DNA of 64,000 nt from a virus. The first letter of the stretch is position 1. Each line of letters begins with the position of its first letter. This document shows, piece after piece, positions 1 to 8,284 of this stretch. Under the pieces are notes generated by a model. It was not told the DNA's origin, did no database searches, and saw only the letters and a program-made list of their open reading frames with translations. The DNA lies in the IMG/VR virus record IMGVR_UViG_3300022538_000472, positions 45,608-109,607 of that record; one strand, written 5' to 3'. The position numbers and the translations under genes are program-made.

Positions 1-681
1 ATTCGTGCGACCTCCAAGATAGTAGCGGAACAATGGTTCATTAGTGACTTGTCGAATACCCCATCCTGCCGCCCCAATGCGCAGCCAGAACTCGGCATCC
101 TCGGTTCCACAGCCCTTCGGTGCGAATCGTTGACGGTAACCTCCCAGTCGTTGCCATGCCTCACGGCGGAAGACATTGCAGGTGGGAACTTGGTTATTGT
201 GGATGCCCTTGAGTTGCTGGTCGAAGTTGCACTCGCCGGGCCACCCACCCTGCCTGCCCTTTTTGCGGCCCATCAGCAGCAGGCCACTATAGACCAGCCC
301 GAGACTCCTGTCGGCCTCCAGCGATGGCACCAGGGTCTCTAGGAAACTGGGCTCAATCCGGTCGTCGGCGTCCAAACAACAGATGTAAGGTGCAGAACCC
401 AAAGAAATGCCAAGATTTCTTGCTTCCGCCACACCCCGATTTGAAGTATGGACATACATGAATCTGCGATCATTGGCGATTGCCTCTAAGATAGCCTCTC
501 TGGAATTGTCTGTGCTTCCATCATCCACTACAATACATTCCAGATTGTTAGCACTTTGTTGCATAACACTTGAGATTGCGGCTCCTACCTTGTCATCATA
601 GCAGTAGCATGGTATCACGACCGTCACAAGAGGTGAAGGGAGATTTTTACGGCGATCTAATTCAATTTGACATTTCTGCAT
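1..681 (-). CDS. GT2 family glycosyltransferase (3' end beyond window)
   Basis: Reading the minus strand from an ATG at 681 gives an open frame to the left edge. The N-terminal third has the GT-A nucleotide-sugar fold signature: VTVVIPCY, then VVDDGSTDNS, and the DXD-type metal site CLDADD. It probably transfers a sugar from a nucleotide donor in the cytoplasm. No strong SD precedes 681, so the start is approximate. The promoter of the opposing endonuclease gene overlaps its 5' end. The acceptor cannot be predicted. Confidence 0.85.
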   Translation of the reverse strand, partial: MQKCQIELDRRKNLPSPLVTVVIPCYCYDDKVGAAISSVMQQSANNLECIVVDDGSTDNSREAILEAIANDRRFMYVHTSNRGVAEARNLGISLGSAPYICCLDADDRIEPSFLETLVPSLEADRSLGLVYSGLLLMGRKKGRQGGWPGECNFDQQLKGIHNNQVPTCNVFRREAWQRLGGYRQRFAPKGCGTEDAEFWLRIGAAGWGIRQVTNEPLFRYYLGGRTN

Positions 682-695
682 AGTTGTAGTACACT
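667..695 (+). promoter_or_regulatory. sigma70 promoter of the endonuclease gene
   Basis: TTGACA at 667-672 and TACACT at 690-695 are separated by 17 bp. The expected start of transcription, about 7 nt after the -10 box, falls on the ATG at 702, so the message should be leaderless or nearly so. The site lies inside the start of the opposing glycosyltransferase gene. Confidence 0.6.
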
Positions 696-701
696 CCCTC
701 T

Positions 702-1514
702 ATGACAAACCTGATCTATTCTGAAACCGAGATTGACAAAATCGTTGAACTTTATATGTCTGGTTTTGGTACTACAAGAATTGCCCGTCAGATAGGGAAA
801 GGCAAACGTCACCAAGTTGAATACGTCTTGAAGCTCAGACAAGTAGAAATGCGACCAGCAGGGCGTGGGAGACCGGTTAACTCTTTCCCTGGAGTGTCTG
901 AGCTCAGGAACTTTATTGATGGCATCCTTCTTGGTGATGGATGCCTTTTTCCTGTCGCTGGCAAACATAAAAACTCCGGTCTTATTGTTAATCAGAAATC
1001 AGCTCACAAAGACTTTCTATCTTGGATTCAAGATGTCCTTATCAGTGAAGGCATACCGTCCAGAATCCATCCGATGTCAAAACGAGACGCTCACTCGCTT
1101 TACACTCCTCGGTCAATTGAATTCACTGAACTTCGAGAACGCTGGTATCCAGACAGTAAGCAAGTTCCCAAGGATATTCATCTTACACCAAAGTCTTTCA
1201 CTGCTTGGTACCTTGGAGATGGAACAAAGCATCCCAGTGATGCCATGACAATATACACAAACTCTTTCTCCTTTCTTAAGGTCGAGTTTCTCACTAGTTG
1301 TATTTTACGTGATTTTGGTGTAAAGGCAACTGTGCACGAACATATTCCAGGGAAAAACTCTTGGGCGAAGCACCCCAATCGCGCCAGACCAATTATATAC
1401 ATCAAGGCAAATCAGGCACGATGGCTATTTGGCCTATTAGGGCCATGCCCCGTTAAATCCCAGTCTTATAAATGGCCGGATCAATTCTCATTGGCCTTCC
1501 CTCTTCAACCATAG
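702..1514 (+). CDS. Free-standing LAGLIDADG homing endonuclease
   Basis: The 270-aa product has two LAGLIDADG-type helices, IDGILLGDG near residues 72-80 and AWYLGDGT near 168-175, each ending in the catalytic acidic residue. An N-terminal helix-turn-helix-like stretch (residues 8-45) may bind DNA. The segment IYTNSFSFLKVEFL resembles LYTNSFSESDVQWL in the intein endonuclease at 36.2-37.4 kb, so the two are related. It is transcribed against the surrounding glycan genes from its own promoter and its 3' end overlaps the converging gene by 62 bp, as expected for a mobile intruder. It would cleave an allele lacking the insertion and so promote its own spread. Confidence 0.85.
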   Translation: MTNLIYSETEIDKIVELYMSGFGTTRIARQIGKGKRHQVEYVLKLRQVEMRPAGRGRPVNSFPGVSELRNFIDGILLGDGCLFPVAGKHKNSGLIVNQKSAHKDFLSWIQDVLISEGIPSRIHPMSKRDAHSLYTPRSIEFTELRERWYPDSKQVPKDIHLTPKSFTAWYLGDGTKHPSDAMTIYTNSFSFLKVEFLTSCILRDFGVKATVHEHIPGKNSWAKHPNRARPIIYIKANQARWLFGLLGPCPVKSQSYKWPDQFSLAFPLQP

Positions 1515-2391
1515 CCAGTCTATAGACTTCTGCCACGCGCTGGCAAGCGGACTCCCAAGTCCACCTCTTGGCGGCTTCTCTGGCATTTGCGCCAAGAGTG
1601 ACACTATGCTTCTGGCAATAAGCGAGGCCCTCTGCCAAGTCCTCGGCGTCCCCTGGTCGTGCCAGGTAGCCAGCGATGCCATGTTCTACCAGGTCAAGAG
1701 CACCACCATAGCCATAAGCCAGCACTGGCGTACCAGCAGCCATTGCCTCCAAGATGCCAATGCCGAAAGTTTCCTGCGTCGCTGCTAGATAGACTCCTGC
1801 TCGCTGTACAAGTTGCTTCATCTCGGCATGCGGCACTACGCCGGTGATGGTTACATTCTCACCTGCGCCATCCAGCGCAAAGGTGGAGACAAAGCGGACT
1901 AAGGGAAACTGCCGAGCCAGCACATTGACGGCTTCTGGTGAACACACATCGCCAGCGCGATTTTTGTTGAATAGCACAAATCCTTCGTGCTCAAAGTCGT
2001 GTTGCCATTCCTGCCATTCTATGCCGTGGGGAATGATGTGAGGTGTAAAATGCATATCACGCTGGAATGCCTTCGCAACCCAGGGGGAAGGAACTGTCAC
2101 TTCCTTAGCGTGGCGAATTGCCCCAATGACCTTTGCATTGACTTTGTACTGCCATTTGGAGCATGGATAATCTGAAGTCCAATGGAGCCCGTGGCAATGG
2201 CAAATGTCACAGTTTGCGCCAGTCGCTCCGGCGTGCGCTGTCAGGAGGTCATAGGAAGTAGCATCTCTGTCTACTAGTTCAACACCGAATGCTGGCAAGT
2301 AGTGGAAGTATGCTTCAATCACGCGCCTGATGCCACTTTCACCTTTAGTGCTGCTATAATCAGAGAGATGGGGGATCATCAAAACTTTCAT
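1453..2391 (-). CDS. GT4-like (GT-B) glycosyltransferase
   Basis: The 312-aa protein ends in the donor-binding region of retaining GT-B enzymes: the E-x7-E motif ETFGIGILEAMAAGTPVLA followed by GGALDLVEHGIAGYL (about residues 205-245). The N-terminal half begins MKVLMIPHLSDYSSTKGESG, typical of a Rossmann-fold acceptor domain. It would transfer a sugar from an NDP-sugar to a glycan. Its start overlaps the upstream stop by 4 nt (ATGA), indicating translational coupling. The donor sugar is unknown. Confidence 0.85.
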   Translation of the reverse strand: MKVLMIPHLSDYSSTKGESGIRRVIEAYFHYLPAFGVELVDRDATSYDLLTAHAGATGANCDICHCHGLHWTSDYPCSKWQYKVNAKVIGAIRHAKEVTVPSPWVAKAFQRDMHFTPHIIPHGIEWQEWQHDFEHEGFVLFNKNRAGDVCSPEAVNVLARQFPLVRFVSTFALDGAGENVTITGVVPHAEMKQLVQRAGVYLAATQETFGIGILEAMAAGTPVLAYGYGGALDLVEHGIAGYLARPGDAEDLAEGLAYCQKHSVTLGANAREAAKRWTWESACQRVAEVYRLAMVEEGRPMRIDPAIYKTGI

Positions 2392-3002
2392 ACTATGATA
2401 ACCTCAATTGCCTTGTCAACCCCATCGGCACAGCCCACAAACTCAGCCAACCGTAGCGCCTCACTTCGCTTGGTTCTCAGTTTCTCAAAGTCCAGTCTCA
2501 GCGCAGAGACAACCACAAACTTCAGGAATGTCTCAATCCGTTCGTAGTAAGTTGCGGCTAGTAGTGCCCAGTATGCCTCGTCTTTTCCCGACGGCCCGCG
2601 TGACACGATGGATTGTACCACGCCCTTGATTTCCCGCTTGATGTAGATGTACTGTGGATCAGGAAGCCAGGGATGATAGAGTTCCACTGTCAAGGCAGTA
2701 CGCGGGTCTTTGAATCCCCACAACTTGCTGTCACTTCGTTCTATTATGAGGTCCTTTATCTGTACCTTGAAGTCATATCGTACCGATTGGACATCCGTTC
2801 GTGAAGGAGGATAATCCCACTTGCCCCCAGCCGCCGCCAGTATCTGCGCGTTGAGTGTGACGAACTTAGTGTCCTCGTAGTTCAGATAATGCTTGACTTT
2901 GGCCTCTGGGTTGTAGTGCATATTGACGCCAAGAGCATCGAGCATGCCCGCTACCAGGGATGTCCCTCCGCCATGCATTCCCATCACACAAAAGCAAGTC
3001 AT
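2388..3002 (-). CDS. Sulfotransferase-like P-loop protein
   Basis: The 204-aa protein starts with a P-loop-like PAPS-binding strand and loop, VMGMHGGGTSLVAGML (residues 6-21), and has the WGFKDPRTALTVELY region (about 94-108) that resembles the 3'-phosphate-binding part of sulfotransferases. It is shorter than typical enzymes (250-300 aa). It probably sulfates a glycan built by the neighbouring transferases. A P-loop kinase is the alternative. Confidence 0.6.
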   Translation of the reverse strand: MTCFCVMGMHGGGTSLVAGMLDALGVNMHYNPEAKVKHYLNYEDTKFVTLNAQILAAAGGKWDYPPSRTDVQSVRYDFKVQIKDLIIERSDSKLWGFKDPRTALTVELYHPWLPDPQYIYIKREIKGVVQSIVSRGPSGKDEAYWALLAATYYERIETFLKFVVVSALRLDFEKLRTKRSEALRLAEFVGCADGVDKAIEVIIV

Positions 3003-3295
3003 TCTATTGTTTCTCTTTTGCGTGACTGGCTATAATGAATGCGAGCACGGCGTAGACTCCGGCGCAGACCAGAGGCATAGTCACGCAAATTGCCCCAGAT
3101 ATTGGACCAGATAGCCGCTGGGATTGACATCGTAGGTTCAATTCTATACTCAGATGGTGGATGAGACTTAACACCAATTGACCAAGCATACCAGATGAAC
3201 CAGTGCTTGTACACTGCGCCATACGTTGGATCAAAACCGGCTATAACGAAAGCGTGCTCAAACCAACGACGCAGTCTATCGGTTCTGCTCTTCAT
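2999..3295 (-). CDS. Hypothetical basic protein
   Basis: A 98-aa protein with many Arg residues at both ends and an aromatic middle (YKHWFIWYAWSIG). No family recognised. It overlaps both neighbours by 4 nt, so it is translated as part of the glycan operon. The aromatic segment could be a membrane-surface helix. Confidence 0.55.
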   Translation of the reverse strand: MKSRTDRLRRWFEHAFVIAGFDPTYGAVYKHWFIWYAWSIGVKSHPPSEYRIEPTMSIPAAIWSNIWGNLRDYASGLRRSLRRARIHYSQSRKRETIE

Positions 3296-4152
3296 GTTCT
3301 CCTCCTACTCAACAGGCTATGCGCTGGCACAGGTAGCACTGGCTCTGGCACACGAGTCACAATAGTTACCTGCGGCGGCACGTATTTAGACCTTGGTGTA
3401 CGCCTGGAAACTGGCATAGGCCTATCTATCTTTGGCGACTGCTTGATTGCCTCTCGTAACTTCACTTCTTTTACCTTCTTTGGTCTAGGTTCTACCTTTG
3501 GCCTTCGCGGACTCGCATGAGGCAAGAGTCGCCAATCATTGGGAGCAATCTCTGCCAGTTCAAACTCCTGTGCCGCCTTTCGGAACCAATCCCTGCCACA
3601 CTCCTCAAATAACCTACCACGACCCAACTGCTGCGTCTCTGCTACAATCTCGTCGAGCCACGCAAAAGACGCGCCGCTATCCCGCACTGCCTTCAGGAAG
3701 TGCCAGTCTCCAGCAGCAGACTCGCCAAATGCCTCTATGTGCTCTAGCCATACCTGGCGCTTCACGATATAGCATAGACAATTCGTGGAGGTCAGTGCCA
3801 GCCGCTCAGGGCAATTCCAGACGAATGGCTTGGGCAGGATGTGAGGCGAGAACTGAGGGCGTCGGGACTTGACCATAATCACGTCAGGGTCTGTCTCTGC
3901 ACTGCATCTGATTTTAGCGACGAAGCCTTTGTCCTCCAGTCTAGTGTCGTCGTCCAGGATGTACACATAATCACCACTGACTCTATTCTTGTTCTGCGCA
4001 AGACTGGCATTGGCTCTTGGTACTCCAGCCTGGTCATAGTCTACGATGAATATTTGTTCTACATCCTGGTCAGTCTGGGATAGCACCGACTCAATATTGG
4101 ACGTGAGCATGCGGGGGCGCTTGCAGCAGCGAGTTACTATCGTGAGAAACAT
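3292..4152 (-). CDS. GT2-like glycosyltransferase with basic C-terminal tail
   Basis: I place the start at 4152 (MFLTIVTRC), where AAGGAG lies 8 nt upstream; the longer frame to 4206 lacks an SD and overlaps the upstream gene more. The GT-A domain shows IVTRCCKRPRML, IESVLSQ and the metal-binding YILDDDTRLED. The last 75 residues are rich in Pro, Lys and Arg and look disordered. About 286 aa. The acceptor is unknown; related in style to the GT2 genes at 4137 and 14232. Confidence 0.75.
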   Translation of the reverse strand: MFLTIVTRCCKRPRMLTSNIESVLSQTDQDVEQIFIVDYDQAGVPRANASLAQNKNRVSGDYVYILDDDTRLEDKGFVAKIRCSAETDPDVIMVKSRRPQFSPHILPKPFVWNCPERLALTSTNCLCYIVKRQVWLEHIEAFGESAAGDWHFLKAVRDSGASFAWLDEIVAETQQLGRGRLFEECGRDWFRKAAQEFELAEIAPNDWRLLPHASPRRPKVEPRPKKVKEVKLREAIKQSPKIDRPMPVSRRTPRSKYVPPQVTIVTRVPEPVLPVPAHSLLSRRRT

Positions 4153-4778
4153 TCTGGGTACTCCTTCAGGAACCTCTGAGCCACTACCCCTGTCGACCCA
4201 CTCCACTTCTCACGAAATGCCAGCACGTCATGATTCTTCCACTTGCGAATGTTCGGCGATTTCCTGTGCTCAACCCAGACGTGCTGAGCGTAGACTGGTC
4301 TAAAGCCAGCCTGAAGTGCCCGCAGGCAGTAGTCATTATCGCAGCCATAGTGGATGAATAGTTCATCCAGTAGACCAATCTTGTCCAGCAGTTCACGTCG
4401 GAATACTGCGCAGAACAGAGACAGATAGACAACTAGTCTCACACCATAAGGCATACCTGGCTTACCTCTACATTGAGGCGCAATCCCGCAGCCACCGGAA
4501 GGCCCTACGACTCCATTGCGGGGGTCAAGTTTTAGAGCCTCTATGAGTTGCGCGAGCCAGTCTTTGTGAGGGAATGATACATCGTCGTTGATGTAGCAGA
4601 CGAAGGGAGTGTCCACAGCAGCGGTCAATGCTCTATTGGCTGTCCTGACACCACCCTCGCGTTTGTGGTCAACAGCGACGAAGGTATGAACGGGAATGCC
4701 AGCAGTGGCGATGGCCTGCTCTATGGTTCGCTCGCCGACTGCGCGGTCAAGCGTTGGAGTTACTATCCAGCAATTCAT
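4137..4778 (-). CDS. GT2 family glycosyltransferase
   Basis: About 213 aa from MNCWIVTPTLDR; the in-frame extension to 4871 overlaps a better-supported gene. It shows a GT-A core with YINDDVSFPHKDWL as the DXD region and HYGCDNDYCLRA downstream, both shared with the protein at 14232-14849 (YINDDVDIEQHGWL, HYGCDNDWNLRA). The two are paralogues. Probably a cytoplasmic NDP-sugar transferase. Its first 27 nt are duplicated upstream at 5037-5063. Confidence 0.8.
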   Translation of the reverse strand: MNCWIVTPTLDRAVGERTIEQAIATAGIPVHTFVAVDHKREGGVRTANRALTAAVDTPFVCYINDDVSFPHKDWLAQLIEALKLDPRNGVVGPSGGCGIAPQCRGKPGMPYGVRLVVYLSLFCAVFRRELLDKIGLLDELFIHYGCDNDYCLRALQAGFRPVYAQHVWVEHRKSPNIRKWKNHDVLAFREKWSGSTGVVAQRFLKEYPECFSR

Positions 4779-5019
4779 CCAGGTAGGTTCCTTCCACGAA
4801 CTCAGAAGACAGAATATTAGCAAGTAACTTCTCTGCTGCTTCTGTGGCGGTGTCTGCGTAGACCTTGGCATGTCTTCCTGCTACCCCTTCGACCGGCCCG
4901 TCAAGGAAAGCCCATGCCTCCCATCCATTCGCGTCATATCCAATGGCGGGGAATAAGCCAACTGCGCACAACTTCTCTAGTACTTCACCAACCTTCTGCC
5001 AGTTCTCTCCAGATTCCAT
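4747..5019 (-). CDS. Small acidic hypothetical protein
   Basis: Start at the second ATG of ATGATG, 6 nt after GGAGGAG; about 90 aa. Tryptophans and acidic residues dominate (GENWQKVGEVLEKL, NGWEAWAFLDGPV). No family recognised. The gene sits between two copies of the start of the neighbouring GT2 gene (4746-4772 and 5037-5063), so it looks like a cassette inserted at that junction. Its 3' end overlaps the GT2 start by 32 nt. Confidence 0.55.
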   Translation of the reverse strand: MESGENWQKVGEVLEKLCAVGLFPAIGYDANGWEAWAFLDGPVEGVAGRHAKVYADTATEAAEKLLANILSSEFVEGTYLDELLDSNSNA

Positions 5020-5036
5020 CATTATCTCCTCCAATA

Positions 5037-5063
5037 GTCAAGCGTTGGGGCAACTATCCAGCA
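5037..5063 (-). repeat. Duplicated start of the GT2 gene
   Basis: 27 nt match 4746-4772 with three or four mismatches and still encode W-I-V-A-P-T-L-D, the start of the GT2 enzyme at 4137-4778. It lies just upstream of the SD of the small gene at 4747-5019 and has no continuing frame. Confidence 0.7.
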
Positions 5064-5071
5064 GGTTGGTC

Positions 5072-5623
5072 TCATTTTTGTGATTCCCACGTATCTGTCA
5101 AGACGGCAACTCTAGTCACATTCCAAAATTGACCCTCCTTGAAAACATGGTCAACTAGATACCCTGCTCGATGAAAACCTAGAGATTCACAGAGGTCAAA
5201 TGCCTCTGAGTTCCTGGTCAGTATCTCACCGTAGACCTTATGCAATCCCAACATAGTGAAAGCAAAGTTGAGCAACGTCAGGAGCGCATCCTTGCCGTAG
5301 CCTTTTCCTCTGTACTCCTCTGCGATTAGGAACCGGCCATACTCTGCGCGCCGGTGGCGGAAGTCTATGTTCTGGAGTCCTATCGTGCCAATGGGAGGAG
5401 GAAAGGAGCTATCTTGGTGTAGATGATATGTACCTCTGAATTCTATCACAAAGAACCTCTGACTTGCATCGTGGCTCACTCGCTCATACCAGTCCAGGTG
5501 ACTCTCCAGCGACACTGGCTCATCACTGAAAAAGTATCGTAGGTTGTCATTGCGCCACTTGACCAATTGGAGATGGTCGCCTGGCTCTGGAAAGCGCAAT
5601 CTGACCAATTTACCCTCAATCAT
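5072..5623 (-). CDS. GNAT family N-acetyltransferase (RimJ/RimL type)
   Basis: The 183-aa length and layout match the RimJ/RimL-like GNAT branch. MIEGKLVRLRFPEPGD is the usual first strand, and EEYRGKGYGKDALLTLL (about residues 102-118) is motif A with the R/Q-x-x-G-x-G/A acetyl-CoA loop. GLHKVYGEILTRNSEAFDLCESLGF is motif B. In this glycan operon it most likely acetylates an amino sugar, as PseH-type enzymes do; that is inference. It overlaps the upstream gene by 4 nt. Confidence 0.85.
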   Translation of the reverse strand: MIEGKLVRLRFPEPGDHLQLVKWRNDNLRYFFSDEPVSLESHLDWYERVSHDASQRFFVIEFRGTYHLHQDSSFPPPIGTIGLQNIDFRHRRAEYGRFLIAEEYRGKGYGKDALLTLLNFAFTMLGLHKVYGEILTRNSEAFDLCESLGFHRAGYLVDHVFKEGQFWNVTRVAVLTDTWESQK

Positions 5624-6006
5624 AGTCCAAACTCCTTAACTACAGTCAGACAGGTGGACAGAAACAGAACCAATTGCCCACGATCAATCTCATCCCACGA
5701 ATCATAGCTGGTCAGGAAATACTCATTGACTAAATCGAGAGGCTTATCATAGCCGACGGCGTGCGTCTCTGCCCGTTTATAAGTTGCACGAAACACAGCA
5801 TCATTACATGGATACAGTTCTTCCAGTGCACCCTCAATCAACCAATCCCCTGACCGTCCCTGCGACCAACCCTCTAGTGTTTCAACCATAAAGGGAACAT
5901 CCATTTGTGCGGCACTTACGACAACCGGGCACTTTCGATATTTATTCCACTCTAGTTCATCAGTAGGAATTACATCGTGCTCCAACGTCGTGACATTTCT
6001 AGTCAT
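5620..6006 (-). CDS. PGDYG-like phage protein
   Basis: Start at 6006 (MTRNVTTLEH) because GGAGG precedes it; the frame extends to 6084 without an SD. 128 aa. The segment SQGRSGDWLIEGALEELYPCNDAVFRATY (described in pieces: GDWLIEG, ELYPCNDAVF) resembles the small phage domain named PGDYG. Function unknown. Neighbours on both sides overlap by about 4 nt. Confidence 0.55.
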   Translation of the reverse strand: MTRNVTTLEHDVIPTDELEWNKYRKCPVVVSAAQMDVPFMVETLEGWSQGRSGDWLIEGALEELYPCNDAVFRATYKRAETHAVGYDKPLDLVNEYFLTSYDSWDEIDRGQLVLFLSTCLTVVKEFGL

Positions 6007-6221
6007 TCCAAGTCCTCCTTCAATCTGTACCAGATCACAGACGGCCAGAACAAATACCAAAGAAATGATGCTGTCCAACACCAAAAATCGCTATCAGCAA
6101 CGACCAATATCCAGAACCTTGGAAAATGGGTGACTTTCTTTTTAAGCCACTGCCGAGTCAGCACAATTCCCCCAATGTAGATCAACCAACCTAGCAAGTC
6201 AAGCCACTGGAGAATTGTCAT
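6003..6221 (-). CDS. Small membrane protein
   Basis: About 72 aa from MTILQWLDLLG, preceded by GGGAG. Two hydrophobic spans (LLGWLIYIGGIVL and FWILVVADSDFWCW...LWYLFW) flank a basic loop (RQWLKKK). Probably an inner-membrane protein. No family recognised. Confidence 0.5.
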   Translation of the reverse strand: MTILQWLDLLGWLIYIGGIVLTRQWLKKKVTHFPRFWILVVADSDFWCWTASFLWYLFWPSVIWYRLKEDLE

Positions 6222-6240
6222 AGCGTTCTCCCAAACCCCC

Positions 6241-6513
6241 TCATGTCTGAAATTGTCGGCCTTCCTCAGAGTTACCTGTAATGAGATATGCCAAATAGTC
6301 ACTTGGTGGACGGGATAGAGTCAGATCAGACTTGTACGTACTCCCTCTTGGCATCGTGATCGTCAATGACATCTCCCCATCCCGAAATTCGCGAGTACCA
6401 ACCAAGACACTCAGAATGGCTTGTGGGTTCTCCGTCTTGGGACAAAAGATAATCTCCACCGTCTCCCCAAGTTCCAATTCTAGCCGTGTAATCTCACCTG
6501 TATTGATTTGCAT
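6241..6513 (-). CDS. Hypothetical protein, probable beta-rich
   Basis: About 90 aa from MQINTGEITRLEL, with AGGAGG 10 nt upstream; the TTG at 6522 lies inside the SD and is rejected. Alternating hydrophobic residues suggest a beta sandwich. No family recognised. Confidence 0.5.
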   Translation of the reverse strand: MQINTGEITRLELELGETVEIIFCPKTENPQAILSVLVGTREFRDGEMSLTITMPRGSTYKSDLTLSRPPSDYLAYLITGNSEEGRQFQT

Positions 6514-6539
6514 CTTGCTCAATCCTCCTTTTCAGAAAA

Positions 6540-6779
6540 CTACAAAGTCCTCTCAAACTCCCTCACATTCTCATCATAGAAACTTGGATCCTCCCCATTC
6601 TCCTGGTCAAGATACTTCTTGGCAAACGCAAGAAGAACCCGTCCAAGAATTCTTTCATCCATCGTAAAAACAGATGTCACTATCTCCCGACCCTGATGAA
6701 GGAAATATTGACGGAGTATTTGTAACCGGGATTCCAGATACTTCAGTTCAGACAATTCCAAACTTACTAATGCTTCCAC
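6540..6779 (-). CDS. Hypothetical protein, paralogue of 13536-13778
   Basis: 79 aa, helical and charged. The start MEALVSLELSELKYLESR is nearly the same as MEALVSLKLSELKWLESR in the protein at 13536-13778, and similarity continues through ILG-VLLAF-KKYLD. Conservation across 7 kb argues that both are real genes. Function unknown. Confidence 0.65.
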   Translation of the reverse strand: MEALVSLELSELKYLESRLQILRQYFLHQGREIVTSVFTMDERILGRVLLAFAKKYLDQENGEDPSFYDENVREFERTL

Positions 6780-6793
6780 TCTATCCTCCCAAG

Positions 6794-7084
6794 CTACAGC
6801 CAGTCCCCAAACTTTCTCACATTCTCTATATCATATCTTTCCAAGATGTCGGCCAAAATGCTCCCAATTTCTCTGCCCTGACTAGCCAAACGCCCAAAAA
6901 CTTCCAAGATTGCTCGTGCTTCTCGTGGAGCAAGAGGAGACTGTATTATAGGCTTTGTTACCCAAGCCATCCACTTATCAGCATCAGTCTCAACAGGAAG
7001 TGAATAAGGAAAACGCGCCAAAGCAACCCAAAAAACAGACCAATAGTCTAAAAGAACTCCACCAGGTGGTTCTTTCTCTTCCAT
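6794..7084 (-). CDS. Hypothetical protein
   Basis: 96 aa, helical and Trp-rich, in the spacing expected of an operon member. No domain recognised. A long hydrophobic stretch is absent, so it is probably soluble. Confidence 0.5.
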   Translation of the reverse strand: MEEKEPPGGVLLDYWSVFWVALARFPYSLPVETDADKWMAWVTKPIIQSPLAPREARAILEVFGRLASQGREIGSILADILERYDIENVRKFGDWL

Positions 7085-7109
7085 TTATTCTTCTCCCTCT
7101 GTTGTAATC

Positions 7110-8273
7110 TCAGAGAGTCTTCCCAAACTCCCTCACACCCTCCACGACTTGCCCTATCTCATCCGTCGTCAGTCCAGGATACAATGGCAGTGTCAATATA
7201 CGCTGCCATACATCCTCGGCAACCGGTAGACTTGGCTGGCCCTGGTCACGGTAGTAAGGCTGTAAGTGAATAGGCATATAGTGAACGCCTGTGGCAATGT
7301 CTCTGTCACGCAGGAACAGGTTAAGCCTATCTCTATACTCTGGCTTCTCCAATTTAATGTGGTACAGATGCCAGGAACTCTTGCAGTAGTCCCTCTTGAC
7401 TGGCCGCTCTAGCCATCCCAGGTCAGCAAAGGCATCCTGGTAGAAGTCAACTATTGACCGCCTCATAATGTTAGAGACTTCTAACTTCTCCAATTGAACT
7501 AGGCCAATGGCAGCGTTGAGGTCGCTCATGTGACACTTGTACCCTAGTCTGTCAATCTCGTAGTACCAGCCATACTTACCATACTGCCCGCGCGTGCCAG
7601 CCTTAACTTCCTCAGTACGCCCCCAGGTGGATTTGTCTATGCCGCACCAGCGGAGGCGGCAGAGGCTTTCGGCAATGGCAGCGTCAGAGGTAGTGACCAT
7701 GCCACCTTCGCCACAGGTTAGATTCTTGACCGCGTGATGTGAGAAACACACTAGTGGAGAGAATAGATTAGAACCAATGCGCGTGCCACAATATTCAGCG
7801 CCACAAGCGTGTGCAGCATCCTCAACAACAGCAACTGGAATCTGCCTGCTAAGGACACCTTCAAGCATCAAGAGGTCACAGGGATGTCCAGCATAGTGGA
7901 CTGGCAACACTGCTTTCGTCTTGTTAGTAACCTTCCAGTTGGCATCCGCATAATCCATGCAGAGAGTATCAGCGAACACATCCACGAACACCGGCTTAGC
8001 GCCGCAATACTCCACCGCGTGCGCCGTGGACACGAATGTGATGGTAGGCACTAGCACCTCATCCCCAGGCCCAATGCCAAGCACCAACAGAGCCAAATGT
8101 AGCGCCGCTGTGCCACTGTTCACAGCAACTGCGTGCTCAGCGCCGACGTACTCGGCAAACTTCTGCTCAAACTCCGCCACCTTTGGCCCCAGGCCAAGCC
8201 AGCCGGATTCGAGCACCTTGGTTACGGCTTTGATTTCGCGTTCATCTATCCACGGTTTGAACACTTGTATCAT
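7110..8273 (-). CDS. DegT/DnrJ/EryC1/StrS family PLP aminotransferase
   Basis: The 387-aa length is typical of sugar aminotransferases. It opens with the family hallmark MIQVFKPWIDEREIKAV, then SGTAALHLALLVLGIGPGDEV (PLP phosphate and substrate loop) and VVEDAAHACGAEY (PLP ring Asp). The Schiff-base lysine is in FSHHAVKNLTCGEGG (about residue 190). It should convert a keto-sugar nucleotide to an amino sugar, supplying substrate for the GNAT enzyme at 5072. Its first 36 nt reappear upstream at the start of the gene at 8285. Confidence 0.93.
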   Translation of the reverse strand: MIQVFKPWIDEREIKAVTKVLESGWLGLGPKVAEFEQKFAEYVGAEHAVAVNSGTAALHLALLVLGIGPGDEVLVPTITFVSTAHAVEYCGAKPVFVDVFADTLCMDYADANWKVTNKTKAVLPVHYAGHPCDLLMLEGVLSRQIPVAVVEDAAHACGAEYCGTRIGSNLFSPLVCFSHHAVKNLTCGEGGMVTTSDAAIAESLCRLRWCGIDKSTWGRTEEVKAGTRGQYGKYGWYYEIDRLGYKCHMSDLNAAIGLVQLEKLEVSNIMRRSIVDFYQDAFADLGWLERPVKRDYCKSSWHLYHIKLEKPEYRDRLNLFLRDRDIATGVHYMPIHLQPYYRDQGQPSLPVAEDVWQRILTLPLYPGLTTDEIGQVVEGVREFGKTL

Positions 8274-8284
8274 GGCAAATCACC

